Below are positions 25,681 to 36,200 of a stretch of DNA of 64,000 nucleotides, one piece after another. A program made the translations under genes and the position numbers. The first letter of the stretch is position 1, and every line of letters begins with the position of its first letter. Source of the stretch: Calliopsis andreniformis (taxonomy: Eukaryota > Arthropoda > Insecta > Hymenoptera > Andrenidae); assembly GCF_051401765.1 (NCBI RefSeq), contig NW_027480567.1:186001-250000 (forward strand). Reading direction: 5' to 3'. Under the pieces are notes generated by a model. That model was not told the DNA's origin and made no database searches. It saw nothing but the letters and a program-made list of their open reading frames with translations.

Positions 25681-26610
25681 GCTATGGCTGCTATGGCTAT
25701 GGCTATGGCTGCTATGGCTGCTATGGCTATGGCTATTGCAGCTAAGGCTATGGCTATGGCTATGGCTATGGTTTCTATGGCTATGGCTATGGCTGCTTAG
25801 GCTATGGCTATGGCTGCTATGACTGTGGCTATGGCTATGGCTATGGTTATAGCTATGGCTATGTCTGCTATGGCTGCTATGGCTACGAATATCGCTGCTA
25901 TAGATTTGGCAGTGGCTACTTTGGCTATGGCTAAAGTTGCTATGGCTATGGCTATGGCTATGGCTGCTATGGCCGCTATGGCTATGGCTATGCCTGCTAT
26001 TGCTATCGCTAATGCTGCAATGGCTATGGCTATGGCTACGGCTATGGCTATGGCTGCTATGGCTATGGCTATGGCTGCTCTGGCTATGGCTATGGCCATG
26101 GCTGCTCTGGCTATGCCTATGACTGCTATGGCTATCGCTATGCGTGCTATGGCTATGGCTATGGCTGCTATGGCTATGGCTATGGCTATGGCAGCTATGG
26201 CTGCTATGACTGTGGCTATGGCTATGGCTACTATGGTTATGGCTATAGCTGCTATGGCTATGGCTCTGGCTGCTATGGCAATGGCTATGACTGTTTTGGG
26301 TATAGCTATAGCTGCTATGGCTATGGCTATGGTTGCCATGGCTATGGCTATGGCTATTGTTGTTACGGCTATCTCTATGGCTATGGCTATGGCTGCTATG
26401 GCTATGGCTATGGCTGCTATGGCTATGGCTATGGCTGCTGTGACTATGGCGATGGCTATGGCAGCAACAGCTTTGGCTGTGGCTGCAATGGCTATGGATG
26501 TGGCTGCTATGGCTGCTATGGCCATGGCTATTACTGCTATGTCTATGGCTGCTATGGCTATGACTATGGCTGCATTAGCTTTGGCTGTGGCTACAATGGC
26601 TATGGCTATG

Positions 26611-26958
26611 GTTGCTATGGCTGCTATGGCTATGACTATGGCTGCTATAGCTTTGGCTGTGGCTGCTATGGCTATGGCTATGGCTGCTATGGCTATGGCT
26701 ATGGCTACGGCTGCTATGGCTATGGCTACGTCTGCAATGTCCATGGCAATGGCTGCTATGTCTATGGCTGGTATAGCTATGCCTATGGCTGCCACGGCTA
26801 TGGCTATGGCTGCTAAGACTATGGCTATGGCTACCGCTGCTGCGGCTATGGCTATGGCTACGGCTATGGCTACGGCTATGGCTGATATGGCTATGTCTAT
26901 CGCTGCTATGGCTATGGCTAAGGCTGCTATGGCTATCGCTATGCGTGCTATGGCTATG
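26611..26958 (+). repeat. Higher-order repeat, copy 2 of 1278-bp pair
   Basis: This is the partner of 25333-25680, with the same CGCTGCTGCGGC and GCTAAGGCTGC variants. It ends where ATGTCTATGG replaces ATGGCTATGG and the three-copy family at 26953 begins, so the junction between two higher-order families is visible here. Confidence 0.82.
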
Positions 26959-27475
26959 TCTATGGCTGCTATGGCTATAACTATGGCTGCATTAGCTTTG
27001 GCTGTGGCTATGTCTGCTATGGCTATGGCTACGGCTATGGCTATGGCTATTATGGCTATGGCTATAGCTGCTATGCCTATGGCTCCGGCTGCTATGGCTA
27101 TGGCTAATGCTATGCCTGGGTATGGATATAGGTGCTATGGCTATGGCTCTGGCAGCTATGGCTATGGCTATGGCTGCTATGGCTATGGCTGCTATGGCTA
27201 TGGCTATGGCTACGGATGCTATGGCTATGGCTATGTCTGCAATGTCCATGGCAATGGCTGCTATGTCTATGGCTGGTATAGCTATGCCTATGGCTGCCAC
27301 GGCTATGGCTATGGCTGCTAAGACTATGGCTATGGCTACCGCTGCTTCGGCTATGGCTATGGATGCTATGGCTACGGCTATGGCTACGGCTATGTCTGAT
27401 ATGGCTATGTCTATCGCTGCTATGGCTATGGCTACGGCTGCTATGGCTATCGCTATGCGCGCTATGGCTATGGCT
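26953..27475 (+). repeat. Higher-order repeat, copy 2 of a three-copy family
   Basis: This is a member of the family at 12694 and 28118. It carries the marker at 27115 and TCTGCAATGTCC at about 27236. ACGGATGC near 27212 is a private variant. It lies 1165 bp from the next copy. Confidence 0.82.
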
Positions 27476-28117
27476 ATGGCTATGGCTTCTGTGGCTGTGG
27501 CTATGGCTGCTATGGCTATGGCTATGACTGCTATGACTATGGCTATGGCTATGGCTATGGCTGCTATGGCTATGCCTATGGCTGCTATGGCTGCTATGGC
27601 TATGGCTATGGCTATGGCTATGGCTACTGTGGTTATGACTATAGCTGCTATGGCTATTGCTCTGGCTGCTATGGCAATGGCTGTGGCTGCTTTGGGTATG
27701 GCTATAGCTGCTATGGCTATGGCTATGGCTGCTATACCTATGGCTATGGCTGCTCTGGCTATGGCTGTGGACATGTCTGCTAGGGCTGTGGCTATGGCTA
27801 CGGCTGCTATGGCTATGGCTATGGCTGCAATGTCGATGGCAATGGCTGCTATGTCTATGGCTGGTATAGCTATGCCTATGGCTGCTACGGCTGTGGCTAT
27901 AACTGCTATGGCTATGGCATTGGCTGCTGTGGCTATGGCTATGGCTATGTCTGCTCTGGCTATGGCTATGGCGGCTGTGGCTATGGCTATGGCTATGGCA
28001 ATGGCTGCTATGGCTATGGCTATGGCTGCTGTGGCTATGGCTATGGCTATGACAATGACTGCTATGGCTATGGCGATGGCTGCTATGTCTATGGCTGCTA
28101 TGGCCATGGCTATTACT

Positions 28118-28640
28118 GCTATGTCTGTGGCTGCTATGGCTATAACTATGGCGGCATTAGCTTTGGCTGTGGCTATGTCTGCTATGGCTATGGCTATGGC
28201 TATGGCTATGGCTATTATGGCTATGGCTATAGCTGCTATGCCTATGGCTCCGGCTGCTATGGCTATGGCTAATGCTATGCCTGGGTATGTATATAGGTGC
28301 TATGGCTATGGCTCTGGCTGCTATGGCTATGGCTGTGGCTGCTATGGCTATGGCTGCTATGGCTATGGCTATGGCTACGGCTGCTATGGCTATGGCTATG
28401 TCTACAATGTCCATGGCAATGGCTGCTATGTCTATGGCTGCTATAGCTATGCCTATGGCTGCCACGGCTATGGCTATGGCTGCTAAGACTATGGCTATGG
28501 CTACCGCAGCTGCGGCTATGGCTATGGATGCTATGGCTACGGCTATGGCTACGGCTATGGCTGATATGGCTATGTCTATCGCTGCTATGGCTATGGCTAC
28601 GTCTGCTATGGCTATCGCTATGCGCGCTATGGCTATGGCT
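28118..28640 (+). repeat. Higher-order repeat, copy 3 of a three-copy family
   Basis: This member shares GCTATGCGCGCTATGG (near 28617) with the 26953 copy, where the 12694 copy has GCGTGC. The two nearby copies are therefore the closer pair. The marker at 28280 has GTATGTATATAGG in place of GTATGGATATAGG. Confidence 0.82.
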
Positions 28641-29231
28641 ATGGCTGCTATGGCTATGGCTATGGCTGCTATGGCTGCTATGGCTATGGCTATTGCAGCT
28701 AAGGCTATGGCTATGGCTATGGCTATGGCTTCTATGGCTATGGCTATTGCTGCTTTGGCTATGGCTATGGCTGCTATGACTGTGGCTATGGCTATGGCTA
28801 TGGCTATAGCTATGGCTATGTTTGCTATGCCTGCTATGGCTATGAATATCGCTGCTATAGGTTTGGCTGTGGCTACTTTGGCTATGGCTATAGTTGCTAT
28901 GGCTATGGCTATGGCTATGGCTGCTATGGCTGCTATGGCTATGGCCATGGCTGGTCTGGCTATGGCCATGGCTACGCCTATGGCTGCTATGGCCGCTATG
29001 GCTATGGCTATGCCTGCTATTGCTATCGCTAATGCTGCAATGGCAATGGCTATGGCTACGGCTATGGCTATGGCTGCTATGGCTATGGCTATGGATGCTC
29101 TGGCTATGGCTATGGCCATGGCTCCTCTGGCTATGGCTATGACTGCTATGGCTATCGCTATGCGTGCTATGGCTATGGCTATGGCTATGGCTGCTATGGC
29201 TATGGCTGTGGCTGCTCTGGCTATGGCTATG

Positions 29232-29396
29232 GCGTTGACTTCCAAGGCCCTAACTCTTCGATCTGGTGGAGCAAGACCTAGAGTGAAACCTGTTTTGCCC
29301 GAAACGTTGAAATGGATATTACTTTCACACTGGTTGCAATTATGCCTTTTATACGGTGGAAAAACAGTTGTGTTTTTACTGTATTTCATGCTTCTG
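29232..29396 (+). repeat. 165-bp satellite monomer 1
   Basis: This is the first monomer after the left GGCTAT arm. It is complete, with ACTCTTCGATCTGG, CCGAAACGTTGAAATGG and TGTTTTTACTGTATTTCATG as private differences. Its first bases overlap the last bases of the arm: TGGCG is compatible with either repeat. Confidence 0.93.
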
Positions 29397-29562
29397 GCGT
29401 TGCTTTCTAAGGCCCTAACCATTCGATCTGGTGGAGCAACGACCTAGAGAGAAACCTAGGTTTCCCGGCACGTAGAAATGAACATTACTTTCACACTGGT
29501 TGCAATTACTCCTGTTATACGATGGACAAACTGTTGGATTTTTATTGTGCTTTATGATTCTG
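29397..29562 (+). repeat. 165-bp satellite monomer 2
   Basis: This is a complete 166-bp monomer. Differences from the others include GCGTTGCTTTCTAAGG, TTTCCCGGCACGTAG and TTTATGATTCTG at the end. Confidence 0.93.
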
Positions 29563-29728
29563 GCGTTGACTTCTAAGGCCCTACGTATTCGATCTGGTGG
29601 AGGCATGCCTCAGTGTTGAGTCTAGGATGCCCGGAACGTAGAAATGGCCATTACTTTCATAGTGGTTGCAATTATTCGTTTCATACAATGGAAAAACTGT
29701 TCTATTTATTTTGTATTTTATGCTTCGG
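29563..29728 (+). repeat. 165-bp satellite monomer 3
   Basis: This is a complete 166-bp monomer and the most divergent in its first half. GGAGGCATGCCTCAGTGTTG replaces the usual GGAGCAACGCCCTAGAGTG-like stretch. The second half returns to consensus (CCCGGAACGTAGAAATGG). Confidence 0.92.
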
Positions 29729-29891
29729 GCGTTGACTTCTAAGGCCCTAACTATTCGATCTGGTAGAGCAACGCCCTAGAGTGAAGCCTAGGTTGCCCGG
29801 AACGTAGAAATGACTATTACCTTTACACTGGTTGTAGTTATTCCTGTCATACGAGGGAAAGACTGTTGTATTTTTGTATCTTATGCTTCTG
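29729..29891 (+). repeat. 165-bp satellite monomer 4
   Basis: This monomer is 163 bp. It is slightly short because the A/T-rich tail reads TGTATTTTTGTATCTTATGC rather than the longer TTTATTGT form. The front half is close to consensus. Confidence 0.92.
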
Positions 29892-30031
29892 GCGTAGACT
29901 TCTTAGGCCCTAACTATTCGATCTGGTGGAGCAACGCACTAGACTGAGGCCTAGGTTGCCCGGAACATAGAAATGACCGTTTCTTTCACAATATTTGCAA
30001 ACATTCGTCTTATACGATGGAAAGCTGTTGT
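29892..30031 (+). repeat. 165-bp satellite monomer 5, truncated
   Basis: This monomer keeps GCGTAGACTTCTTAGGCCCT to GGAAAGCTGTTGT, then stops about 25 bp before the expected end. The next bases, CATAAAAA (30032-30039), fit neither repeat in this orientation, and the inverted arm starts at 30040. CATAAAA is the reverse complement of the TTTTATG in the missing tail, which may be a trace of inverted satellite or chance over so few bases. Confidence 0.88.
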
Positions 30032-30557
30032 CATAAAAAGCCATAGCAGCCATAGCCACAGCCATTGTAGCCACAGCCAAAGCTATTGCTGCCATAGCCA
30101 TAGCCACAGCAGCCATAGCCATAGCCAGAGCAGCCATAGCCATAGCCATAATAGCCATAGCCATAGCCATAGCCACAGCAGCCATAGCCATAGCCAGAGC
30201 AGACATAGCCATGACCATAGCCACCGCAGCCAATGCCATAGCCATAGCAGTTACAGACATAGCCGTAGCAGCCATAGGCATAGCTATACCAGCCATAGAC
30301 ATAGCAGCCATTGCCATACCCATAGCAGCAATAGCAATAGCCATAGCAGCCATAGCCACAGCCAAAGCATCCATAGCCATTGCCATAGAATCCATAGCCA
30401 TAGCTATAGCAGCCATAGCCACAGCCATAGCAGCCATAGCCATAGCCATAGCCATAGCAGCCAGAGCCATAACCATAGCAGCTATATCCATACCCAGGCA
30501 TAGCAATAGCCATAGCCATAGCAGCCGGAGCCATAGCCATAGCAGCTATAGCTATAG

Positions 30558-30680
30558 CCATAATAGCCATAGCCATAGCCATAGCCATAGCAGACATAGC
30601 CATAGCCAAAGCTAATGCAGCCATAGTTACAGCCATAGCAGCCATAGACACAGCAGTAATAGCCATGGCCATAGCAGCCA
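30558..30680 (-). repeat. Short higher-order repeat, copy 1 of 252-bp pair
   Basis: CCATAATAGCCATAGCC, followed by GCTAATGCAGCCATAGTTAC and ACACAGCAGTAATAGCCATG, recurs 252 bp later. That offset equals twelve 21-bp units. The copies differ at AGACACAGCAG, preceded by GCCAT here and GCCTT there. Confidence 0.8.
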
Positions 30681-30809
30681 TAGCAGCCATAGCCATAGCC
30701 ATTGTAGCCACAGCCAAAGCTATTGCTGCCATAGCCATAGCCATAGTCATAGCTGCCATAGCCATAGCCACAGCAGCCATAGCCATAGCCAGAGCAGCCA
30801 TAGCAATAG

Positions 30810-30932
30810 CCATAATAGCCATAGCCATAGCCATAGCCATAGCAGACATAGCCATAGCCAAAGCTAATGCAGCCATAGTTACAGCCATAGCAGCCTTAGA
30901 CACAGCAGTAATAGCCATGGCCATATCAGCCA
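30810..30932 (-). repeat. Short higher-order repeat, copy 2 of 252-bp pair
   Basis: This is the partner of 30558-30680, with the same order CCATAATAGCC, GCTAATGCAGCC, GTTACAGCC, CAGTAATAGCCATGGCC. Confidence 0.8.
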
Positions 30933-31603
30933 TAGCAGCCATAGCCATAGCCATATCAGCCATAGCCATAGCCATAGCAGCAATAGCCATAGCCATAGCA
31001 GCAATAGCAATAGCCATAGCAGCCATAGCAGCCATAGCAATATCCATAGCAGCCATAGCCATAGCCACAGCCACAGCAGCCATAGCCATAGCCATAGCAG
31101 CCATAGCCATAGCCATAGCGGCCATAGCGGCCATAGCCGTAGCCATAGCCACAGCCATAGCGGCCATAGCAGCCATGGCCATAGCCATAGACATCGCAGC
31201 CACAGCAGCCATAGCGATAGCCACAGCAGCCGTAGCCATAGCCATAGCGGCCACAGCCATAGCCATAGTAGCCACAGCCAAAGCTATTGCAGCCATAGTC
31301 ATAGCCATAGTTGCCATAGCTACAGTCATAGCAGCCATTGCCATAGCGTGAGCCATAGCAGCCGGAGCCATAGCCATATCAGCTATAGCCATACCCAAAG
31401 CAGCCATAGCCATAGCCACAGGAGCCATAGCTATATCCATAGCAGCAATAGCCACAGCCATAGCAGCCATAGGCATAGCTATAGGAGCCATAGCCATAGC
31501 AATAGCACGCATAGCGATAGCCATAGCAGCCTAGCCATAGCCATAGCAGCCATAGCCATAGCCATAGCAGCAATAGACATAGCCATATCAGCCATAGCCG
31601 TAG

Positions 31604-32170
31604 CCATAGCCGTAGCCATAGCATCCATAGCCATAGCCACAGCAGCGGTAGCCATAGCCATAGTCTTAGCAGCCATAGCCATAGCCGTAGTAGCTATAGC
31701 AATAACCATAGCAGACATAGCCATAGCCGTAGCACGCTTAACGATAGCCATAGCAGCCATAGCCACAGCCATAGCAGCCATAGCCATAGCCATAGCCATA
31801 GCAGCCATAGCTATATCCATAGCAGCCATAGCCATAGCCATAGCCATAGCAGCCATAAACATAGCCATAGGCACAGTAGCCAATGCCATAGCCATAGCAG
31901 TTATAGCCATAGCCGTTGCAGCAATAGGCATAGCTATACCAGCCATAGACGTAGCAGCCATAGCCATAGCCATAGCAGCCATTGTCATAGCCATAGCCAT
32001 AGCCACAGCAGCTAATGCCATAGCCAGAGCAGTTATAGCCATAGCCGTAGCAGACATACGCATAGCGATACCAGCCATAGACGAAGCAGCCATAGCCGTA
32101 GGCACTGCAGCCATTGTCATAGCCATAGCCATAGCCACAGCAGCCATAGCCATACCCGTAGCAGTAGCCA
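31604..32170 (-). repeat. Higher-order repeat, copy 1 of 867-bp pair
   Basis: This segment matches 32471-33037. Landmarks are GCATCCATAGCC at 31621 and 32488, GCACGCTTAACGATAGCC near 31731 and 32600, GGCACAGTAGCC, AGACGAAGCAGCC and CGTAGGCACTGCAGCC. The rare GCTTAACG variant and the AGACGAAGC variant, shared by both copies, make the pairing secure. Confidence 0.87.
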
Positions 32171-32470
32171 TAGCAGCAATAGCCATAGCCATAGCAGCCA
32201 TAGCAGCCATAGCCATAGCCACAGCAGCCATAGCCATAGCCATAGCAGCCATGGCGATTGCCATACCAGCCGTAGCCATAGCCATAGCAGCCATAGATAT
32301 ATCCATAGCAGCCATAGCCATAGCCATAGCAGCCATTGCCATAGCCACAGCAGCCATAACCATAGCCATAGCAGCCATAGCGATTGCCATAGCAGCCGTA
32401 GCCATAGCCATACCCGCCATAGATATAACCATAGCAGCCATAGCCATAGCCATAGCAGCCATAGCCGTAG

Positions 32471-33037
32471 CCATAGCCGTAGCCATAGCATCCATAGCCA
32501 TAGCCACAGCAGCGGTAGCCATAGCCATATTCTTAGCAGCCATAGCCATAGCCGTAGTAGCTATAGCAATAACCATAGCAGACATAGCCATAGCCGTAGC
32601 ACGCTTAACGATAGCCATAGCAGCCATAGCCACAGCCATAGCAGCCATAGCCATAGCCATAGCCATAGCAGCCATAGCTATATCCACAGCAGCCATAGCC
32701 ATAGCCATAGCCATAGCAGCCATAAACATAGCCATAGGCACAGTAGCCAATGTCATAGCCATAGCAGTTATAGCCATAGCCGTAGCAGCAATAGGCATAG
32801 CTATACCAGCCATAGACATAGCAGCCATAGCCATAGCCATAGCAGCAATTGTCATAGCCATAGCCATAGCCACAGCAGCTAATGCCATAGCCAGAGCAGT
32901 TATAGCCATAGCCGTAGCAGACATACGCATAGCTATACCAGCCATAGACGAAGCAGCCATAGCCGTAGGCACTGCAGCCATTGTCATAGCCATAGCCATA
33001 GCCACAGCAGCCATAGCCATACCCGTAGCAGTAGCCA
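32471..33037 (-). repeat. Higher-order repeat, copy 2 of 867-bp pair
   Basis: This is the partner of 31604-32170. Private changes include ATATTCTTAGCAGCC in place of ATAGTCTTAGCAGCC. The segment between the pair (about 32170-32470) is ordinary array with GATATATCC and GATATAACC variants. Confidence 0.87.
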
Positions 33038-33233
33038 TAGCAGCCATAGCCATAGCCACAGCAGCCATAGCCATAGCCATAGCAACCATAGCGATTGCCA
33101 TACCAGCCGTAGCCATAGCCATAGCAGCCGTAGCCATAGCCATACCCGCCATAGATATAACCATAGCAGCCATAGCCATAGCCATAGCAGCCAGAGCCAT
33201 ATCCATAGGAGCCATAGCCATAGCCATAGCCTT

Positions 33234-36200
33234 GGCAGCCATAGTCATAGCCATAGCAGCCATAGCCATAGCCATAGCAGCCAGAGCCATATCCATAGGT
33301 GCCATAGCCATAGCCATAGCCTTGGCAGCCATAGTCATAGCCATAGCAGCCATAGCCATAGCCATAGCAGACATAGCCATAGCCATAGCAGCCACAGCGA
33401 TAGCCATAGCAGCCGTAGCCATTGCCATAGCCATAGCAGCCATAGACATAGTCATAGCCACAGGAGCCAATGCCATAGAAATAGCAGTTATAGCCATAGC
33501 CGTAGCAGCCATACGCATAGCTATACCAGCCATAGACGTAGCAGCCATAGCCATAGCCATAGGAGCCATAGCTATATCCATACCAGCAATAGCCACATCC
33601 ATAGCAGCCATAGGCATAGCTATAGGAGCCATAGCCATAGCAATAGCACGCATAGCGATAGCCATAGCAGCCTAGCCATAGCCATAGCAGCCATAGCCAT
33701 AGCCATATCAGCCATAGCCATAGACATAGCCATAGCAGCCATAGCCATAGCCAGAACAGACATAGCCATAGCCATAGCCAAAGCAGCCATAGCCATAGAC
33801 ATTGCAGCCATAGCGATAGACACAGCAGCTACAGCATCCATAGCCACAGCAGCCACAGTCGTAGCTATAGCAGCTGTAGCCATAGCTAACGCAGACATAG
33901 CCATAGCCATAGCAGCCATAGACATAACCATAGCAGCCATAGCTGTATCCATAGGAGCCATATCCGTAGCCATCGCAGGCATAGCCATAGCCATAGCCAA
34001 AGTAGCCATATGCACAGCCATAGCAGCCATAGCCATAGCAATAGCACGCATAGCGATAACCATAGCAGGCGCAGCCATAGACATAGCAGCCATAGCCATA
34101 GCAATAGCACGCATAGCGATAGCCATAGCAGGCGCAGCCATAGACATAGCAGCCGTAGCCATAGCCATAGCAGCCATAGCCAGAGCCATAGCAGCCGTAG
34201 CCATAGCCATAAAAGACATAGCCGTAGCCATCGCAGGCATAGCCATAGCCATAGCCATAGCCATAGCCATAGCAGCAATAGGAATAGCCATAGCAGCCAC
34301 AGCAGCCATAGCTATAGCGATAGCAGCCATAGCCATAGCCATAGCACGCATAGCGACAGCCATAGCAGCCGTAGCCCTAGCTATAGCAGCCGTAGCCATA
34401 GCCATAGCAGCTATAGCCATAGCCATAGCAGCCATAGCCATAGCCATAGCAGCCATAGCCATAGCCACAGCAGCCATCGCCACGGCCATAGCAGCCAGAG
34501 CCATATCCATAGGAGCCATAGCCATAGCCATAGTCTTGGCAGCAATAGTCATAGCCATAGCAGCCATAGCCATTGCCATAGCAGACATAGCCATAGCAGA
34601 CATAGCCATAGCCATAGCAGCCACAGCGATAGCCATAGCAGCCGTAGCCATTGCCATAGCCATAGCAGCCGTAGCTATATCCATAGCAGCCATAGCCATA
34701 GCCATAGCCATAGCAGCCATAGACATAGCCATAGCACGCATAGCGACAGCCATAGCAACCATGGCCATAGCCATAACAGCCTCAGCCATAGCCATATCAG
34801 CCGTAGCCATAGCCATTGCCATAGCAGCAATAGCCAGAGCCATAGCAGCCATAGCCATAGCCATTGCAGTTGTAGCCATAGCCGTAGCAGCCATAGGCAT
34901 AGCAATACCAGCCATAGACATAGCAGCCATAGCCATAGCCACAGCAGCCATTGCCATAGCCGTAGCCATAGCCACAGCAGGCAATGCCATAGCCATCTCA
35001 GCCATAGCCATAGCCATAGCAGCAATGGCAATAGCCATAGCAGCCATAGCAGCCATAGCCATAGCCATATCAGCCATAGCCATAGCCATAGCAGCAATAG
35101 CAATAGCCATAGCAGCCATAGCAGCCATAGCTATATCCATAGCAGCCATAGCGATAGCCACAGACACAGCAGCCATAAACATAGCCATAGCCACAGTAGC
35201 CAATACCATAGCCATAGCAGTTATAGCCATAGCCGTAGCAGCCATAGGCATAGCAATACCAGCCATAGACATAGCAGCCATAGCCATAGCCATAGCAGCC
35301 ATTGCCATAGCCATAGCCATAGCCACAGCAGCCAATGCCATAGCCTTAGCAGATATAGCCATAGCCGTAGCAGCCATAGCAGCCATAGCCATAGCCATAG
35401 CAGCCATAGCCGTGGCCATCGCACGCATAGCGACAGCCATAGCAACCCTGGCCATAGCCATAGGAGCCATAGCCATAGCCATAGCCTTCGCAGCCATAGT
35501 CATAGCCATAGAAGCCATAGCCATAGCCATAGCAGCCATAGCCATAGCCATAGCAGCCATAGCGATAGCCATAGCAGCCGTAGCCATTGCCATCGCCATA
35601 GCAGCCATAGCTATATCCATAGCAGCCATAGCCATAGCCATAGCCATAGTAGCCATAGTCATAGCCACAGCCACAGCAGCCAATGCAATTGCCATAGCAG
35701 CTATAGCCATAGCCGTAGCAGCCATAGTCATAGCTATACCAGCCATAGACATAGCAGCCATAGCCATAGCCATAGCAGCCATAGCCATAGACATAGCCAT
35801 AGCAGCCATAGCAGCCATAGCCATAGCCATCGCACGCATAGCGACAGCCATAGCAACCCTGGCCATAGCCATAGGAGCCATAGCCATAGCCTTAGCAGCC
35901 ATAGTCATAGCCATAGAAGCCATAGCCATAGCCACAGCCACACCAGCCATAAACATAGCCATAGCCACAGTAGCCAAAACCATACCCATAGCAGTTATAG
36001 CCATAGCCGTAGCAGCCATAGGCATAGCAATACCAGCCATAGACATAGCAGCCATAGCCATAGCCACAGCAGCCATTGCCATAGCCATAGCCATAGCCAC
36101 AGCAGGCAATGCCATAGCCATATCAGCCATAGCCATAGCCATAGCAGCAATAGCAATAGCCATAGCAGCCATAGCAGCCATAGCCATAGCCACAGCCACA

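Larger units (their letters stand above)
1..29231 (+). repeat. GGCTAT-family satellite block, left arm
   Basis: This stretch is an uninterrupted array of GCT and ATG triplets. The usual unit is 21 bp (GCT-GCT-ATG plus two GCT-ATG pairs), mixed with 9-, 15- and 27-bp versions. Every unit is in the same orientation, so the + strand is rich in G and T. Recurrent variants are GTG, ACG, ATA, ATT, CTG and TTG in place of ATG, and TCT, ACT, CCT, GTT, GCA and GCC in place of GCT. The same runs of variants recur at distant sites, which shows amplification of long segments rather than simple slippage alone. Long open frames (Ala-Met on +, Ile-Ala and His-Ser on -) follow from unit lengths divisible by three. 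I see no gene in it. The block continues past the left edge of the window. Confidence 0.97.
29232..30031 (+). repeat. 165-bp satellite array splitting the two arms
   Basis: Five head-to-tail monomers are unrelated to the GGCTAT array. Each begins near GCGTTGACTTCTAAGGCCCT and contains TTCGATCTGGTGGAGCAA, GCCCGGAACGTAGAAATG, TTACTTTCACACTGGTTGCA and an A/T-rich tail ending TTTTATGCTTCTG. Lengths are 165, 166, 166, 163 and about 140 bp, the last one cut off. Monomers differ by many substitutions and small indels, so they are old relative to the duplications in the arms. There is no open frame of substance and no terminal inverted repeat. The satellite could be a neighbouring satellite caught by a rearrangement, or a remnant of a larger array. 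I do not recognise the family. Confidence 0.95.

Noticed and set aside
29245..29270. GGCCCTAAC in each 165-bp monomer, similar to a telomere CCCTAA unit
   Set aside because: Only one hexamer per monomer is present and never in tandem. It is part of the monomer consensus, not an interstitial telomere.
29415..29606. 63-codon open frame in the 165-bp satellite (- strand)
   Set aside because: It spans parts of two satellite monomers, is not open in the equivalent positions of the others, and shows no domain.
29232..30031. Transposable element between the arms
   Set aside because: The spacer consists of five tandem monomers with no terminal repeats, target-site duplication or transposase-like frame.
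29232..30040. Strand-skew switch as a replication origin
   Set aside because: The skew flips simply because the same repeat is in opposite orientation on each side. No origin motifs are seen.
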